The notes under the pieces: generated by a model
Databases searched by the model: none
Seen by the model: the letters and a program-made list of their open reading frames with translations, nothing else
Told to the model about the DNA's origin: nothing
Shown: positions 62,169 through 64,000 of the stretch, piece after piece
Layout: the number at the start of each line of letters is the position of its first letter
How positions within the stretch are numbered: position 1 is the first letter of the stretch
Program-made: the position numbers and the translations under genes
Assembly: GCA_013400975.1 (NCBI GenBank)
Contig: WBMZ01003278.1
Location: 103,323-167,322 of the forward strand
Source: Atrichornis clamosus
Taxonomy: Eukaryota; Chordata; Aves; Passeriformes; Menuridae
Reading direction: 5' to 3'
Length of the DNA: 64,000 nucleotides

Positions 62169-62445
62169 TTTCCGAGAGAAGTGGTTGCGTCACCATTACA
62201 GGCATTTTAAAAGACATGTAGATGTGATACTCAGTGACACATGTTATAGTGGTGGACTTAGCAGTGCTGAGTCGGTGGTTGGACGTGATGATCTCAAGGG
62301 TCCTTTNTTTCCGAGAGAAGTGGTTGCGTCACCATTACAGGCATTTTAAAAGACATGTAGATGTGATACTCAGTGACACATGTTATAGTGGTGGACTTAG
62401 CAGTGCTGAGTCGGTGGTTGGACGTGATGATCTCAAGGGTCCTTT
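62169..62445. repeat. Exact 138-bp direct duplication flanking a single N
   Basis: 62169-62306 and 62308-62445 are identical at every base I compared, separated only by the N at 62307. The unit is CR1 3' untranslated sequence, and other CR1 copies carry it once. The pattern is that of two contig ends that overlap but were joined without merging. Confidence 0.93.
62307..62307. other. Single undetermined base (N)
   Basis: The only N in the window. It lies exactly at the junction of the 138-bp duplication, which suggests it marks a contig join rather than a low-quality base. Confidence 0.95.
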
Positions 62446-62470
62446 CTAACCTAAATTCTTCTATGATTTA

Positions 62471-64000
62471 CTAGACTAAGAGTTCTGGATACCACAGGTA
62501 CATAGTTACTGATGGAACAATCATGCCACAGGTATGACTGCAGATTCTTCTACTCTGCTCCGCTGTAGTGTGCTATTACCTAGAAAGGTTCTCAGGATTA
62601 TATTCTCTGTCTTAATGCAGCTGAGATGTGGAATGTGACACTGATGCTGACCTAAAACCCTGCTTACCACCCAGTGGTTCTTTCTTAAGGTTAGTATATT
62701 CACAGTAAACATGACAGCCTCTGTGATGCTCGGTCCTTTCATTTTATTTAAAAATATGAATATCCAGTTAATTGTTGATTAAAGTGTTGCTGATTTTCTA
62801 TGGATAAATAATTTATGTATCAGTCTGTGTATGTGTTAACACTGTATGTGAAGCATGTGACCTCACCCAAACGGAACGGCAAGATTATGTGCATGCTAGC
62901 ACTTTGAGAAAGCTGGTTTAATTGAATGATGTTTGTTATTTTTCCTTGCAACCACTTTTCCCGAAAGGGTGAGATAAGAGAGAATGGCAATGTAGAACTC
63001 TTCTATGAAACATGATAGTATACTGTAAATGTTTGACCTTTCCATCATTTAAGCAATAAGACACTCCAGGGTGTGCTGTTGAAGCATAATATTAACATAG
63101 CTCACCTACATTGAGTTTAGTATGCATGCTGATATCACACGGTAATGGGCACCCTGGAGTGTTTTATGGAATTATAAAATGCCAGATAAATTATTAGAGA
63201 GGATTTCTTATGTCTATACTTTTTAAAAAAACAAAACAAACAAAAAAGCCCACTTAACCATGAACAACTCTTAAACATATCAAAAGTTTTTCTAATTATT
63301 ATTATTTATATTTTATTCATTGGTATTCAAAGCCAAATTAGCCTAGAAAATGTTGCCATAGTCTCTAGTATAAATATATATTAGGAAATAATGCCTGTCT
63401 GAGAGAGACTATTTGAAGTAGATAAGATAGCCAGTTTTGTAAATAAATGTAATTTCTAAATCTGATTAAAGACATATGCAATCACTTTGTTTCCAGGTTT
63501 GTGTATGCTCAAACTACTCAGAAGCTCAGTAGCCTTGACTTATTACTCCCAGTGATTTGACACAAACACATATTTTTATCTCTTCCTTATGTTTTACTAT
63601 ATCCCTTGCCACCATTACTTGATAACCTCTTTTTTCATTTTGCCTCTTTTGCATGCTCCTTTCATGTATGAATTTCCTTTGCCTCTTTATATTCAGTAAA
63701 TGCCTTAATAAGATTTAGAAAGAGGAAAAACATATTAAAAAACCCCACCTAATAATTTCATTGGAAATCCTTCCATGTATACCTGAATTTGTCTTGTACT
63801 TTGTTTTCGTTTGAGCCTGGCCAGAGACCAGGAACTACCCAGGCTTGCAGACTTCCCCCCACCTTCTCGCAGCTGGGCAGAGTAGAGGGAAGGAAAAAAA
63901 AACTTCAAAGCCTCCACAGGGTTTGTGATTAAAGAATTTGAGAGAAAACCACTGGCAAAACAGGCAACCTACCTGATGATATAAAACTACATTTATTATA
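62471..64000. other. AT-rich DNA, no gene recognised; contains one inverted repeat
   Basis: No exon or transposon recognised. An inverted repeat at 63056-63167 is listed separately. The end of the window (about 63800-63860) is slightly richer in GC without a recognisable feature. Confidence 0.55.
63056..63167. repeat. 18-bp inverted repeat with 76-bp spacer
   Basis: ACACTCCAGGGTG at 63061-63073 is exactly complementary to CACCCTGGAGTGT at 63150-63162. The pairing extends outward to 63056 and 63167 with one G-T pair, giving 18-base arms. The 76-base spacer shows no obvious further pairing. It could be a small DNA transposon (terminal inverted repeats) or a stem-loop; a target duplication is not evident. 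Confidence 0.7.

Larger units (their letters stand above)
61085..62470 (+). mobile_element. CR1 LINE copy, interrupted by an LTR
   Basis: The only plus-strand CR1 in the window. It begins within the ORF2 reverse transcriptase (NYRPVSLTSV at 61108-61137), continues through motif A, is broken by a solo LTR at 61408-61713, resumes with motifs B and C, then skips to the 3' untranslated region (about 62045 onward: CACTTCTTCC, AAATGGCCTCAAGTTG, TTGGAACAGGTTTCC) and the terminal CTATGATTTA at about 62470. The 3' region contains an exact 138-bp duplication around an N. Stops and frameshifts show it is dead. Confidence 0.95.

Noticed and set aside
1..64000. CRISPR arrays, tRNA or rRNA genes, bacterial operons
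   Set aside because: No regularly spaced repeats, cloverleaf-like sequences or rRNA motifs were seen, and the repeat content is that of a bird nuclear genome.
1..64000. Complete provirus or other endogenous viral genes
   Set aside because: Every LTR found is solitary or partial. No gag, pol or env sequence of a retrovirus and no hepadnavirus-like or other viral frame was recognised; the only reverse-transcriptase motifs belong to CR1.

Overview
The window reads as AT-rich nuclear DNA from a bird, most likely a passerine or another neoavian. The evidence is the repeat content: at least six copies of the CR1 LINE and nine solo or partial long terminal repeats (LTRs) of avian endogenous-retrovirus types, with no mammalian-type SINE or L1 seen. 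Family assignments are from memory of the sequences, not from a database search. No host protein-coding gene could be recognised. Nearly all open frames are short and are either chance frames in AT-rich DNA or antisense shadows of repeats. The window is best described as intergenic or deep-intronic sequence.

Layout. 1-13.3 kb: unique-looking AT-rich DNA with short simple repeats. 13.3-14.6 kb: CR1 on the minus strand, missing most of its reverse transcriptase. 15.2-15.7 kb: probable LTR. 18.3-19.1 kb: minus-strand LTR with a very CpG-rich half. 21.8-23.4 kb: minus-strand CR1 that keeps ORF1 (esterase domain) but has lost ORF2. 26.3-27.1 kb and 35.0-35.3 kb: minus-strand CR1 3' ends. 29.1-29.8 kb: two abutting LTR pieces. 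36-46 kb: unique sequence with two weak exon candidates. 46.9-58.4 kb: four solo LTRs and a CR1 fragment. 61.1-62.5 kb: a plus-strand CR1 interrupted by a 306-bp solo LTR with a perfect 6-bp target duplication, and containing an exact 138-bp duplication around a single N that looks like an assembly fault.

How it fits together. Thirteen of fifteen oriented transposable elements lie on the minus strand. Retroelements in introns are usually depleted in the sense direction, so this skew, with two candidate exons on the plus strand (36947-37007 with a signal-peptide-like frame and a consensus donor; 44127-44284 with good splice signals at both ends), suggests the window may sit inside a large plus-strand transcription unit. 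This is an inference. I found no convincing new biological system. The items most worth checking are the N-flanked duplication, the ALV-like LTR nested in CR1, the orientation skew, the signal-peptide-like exon and the hairpin at 63.06-63.17 kb.
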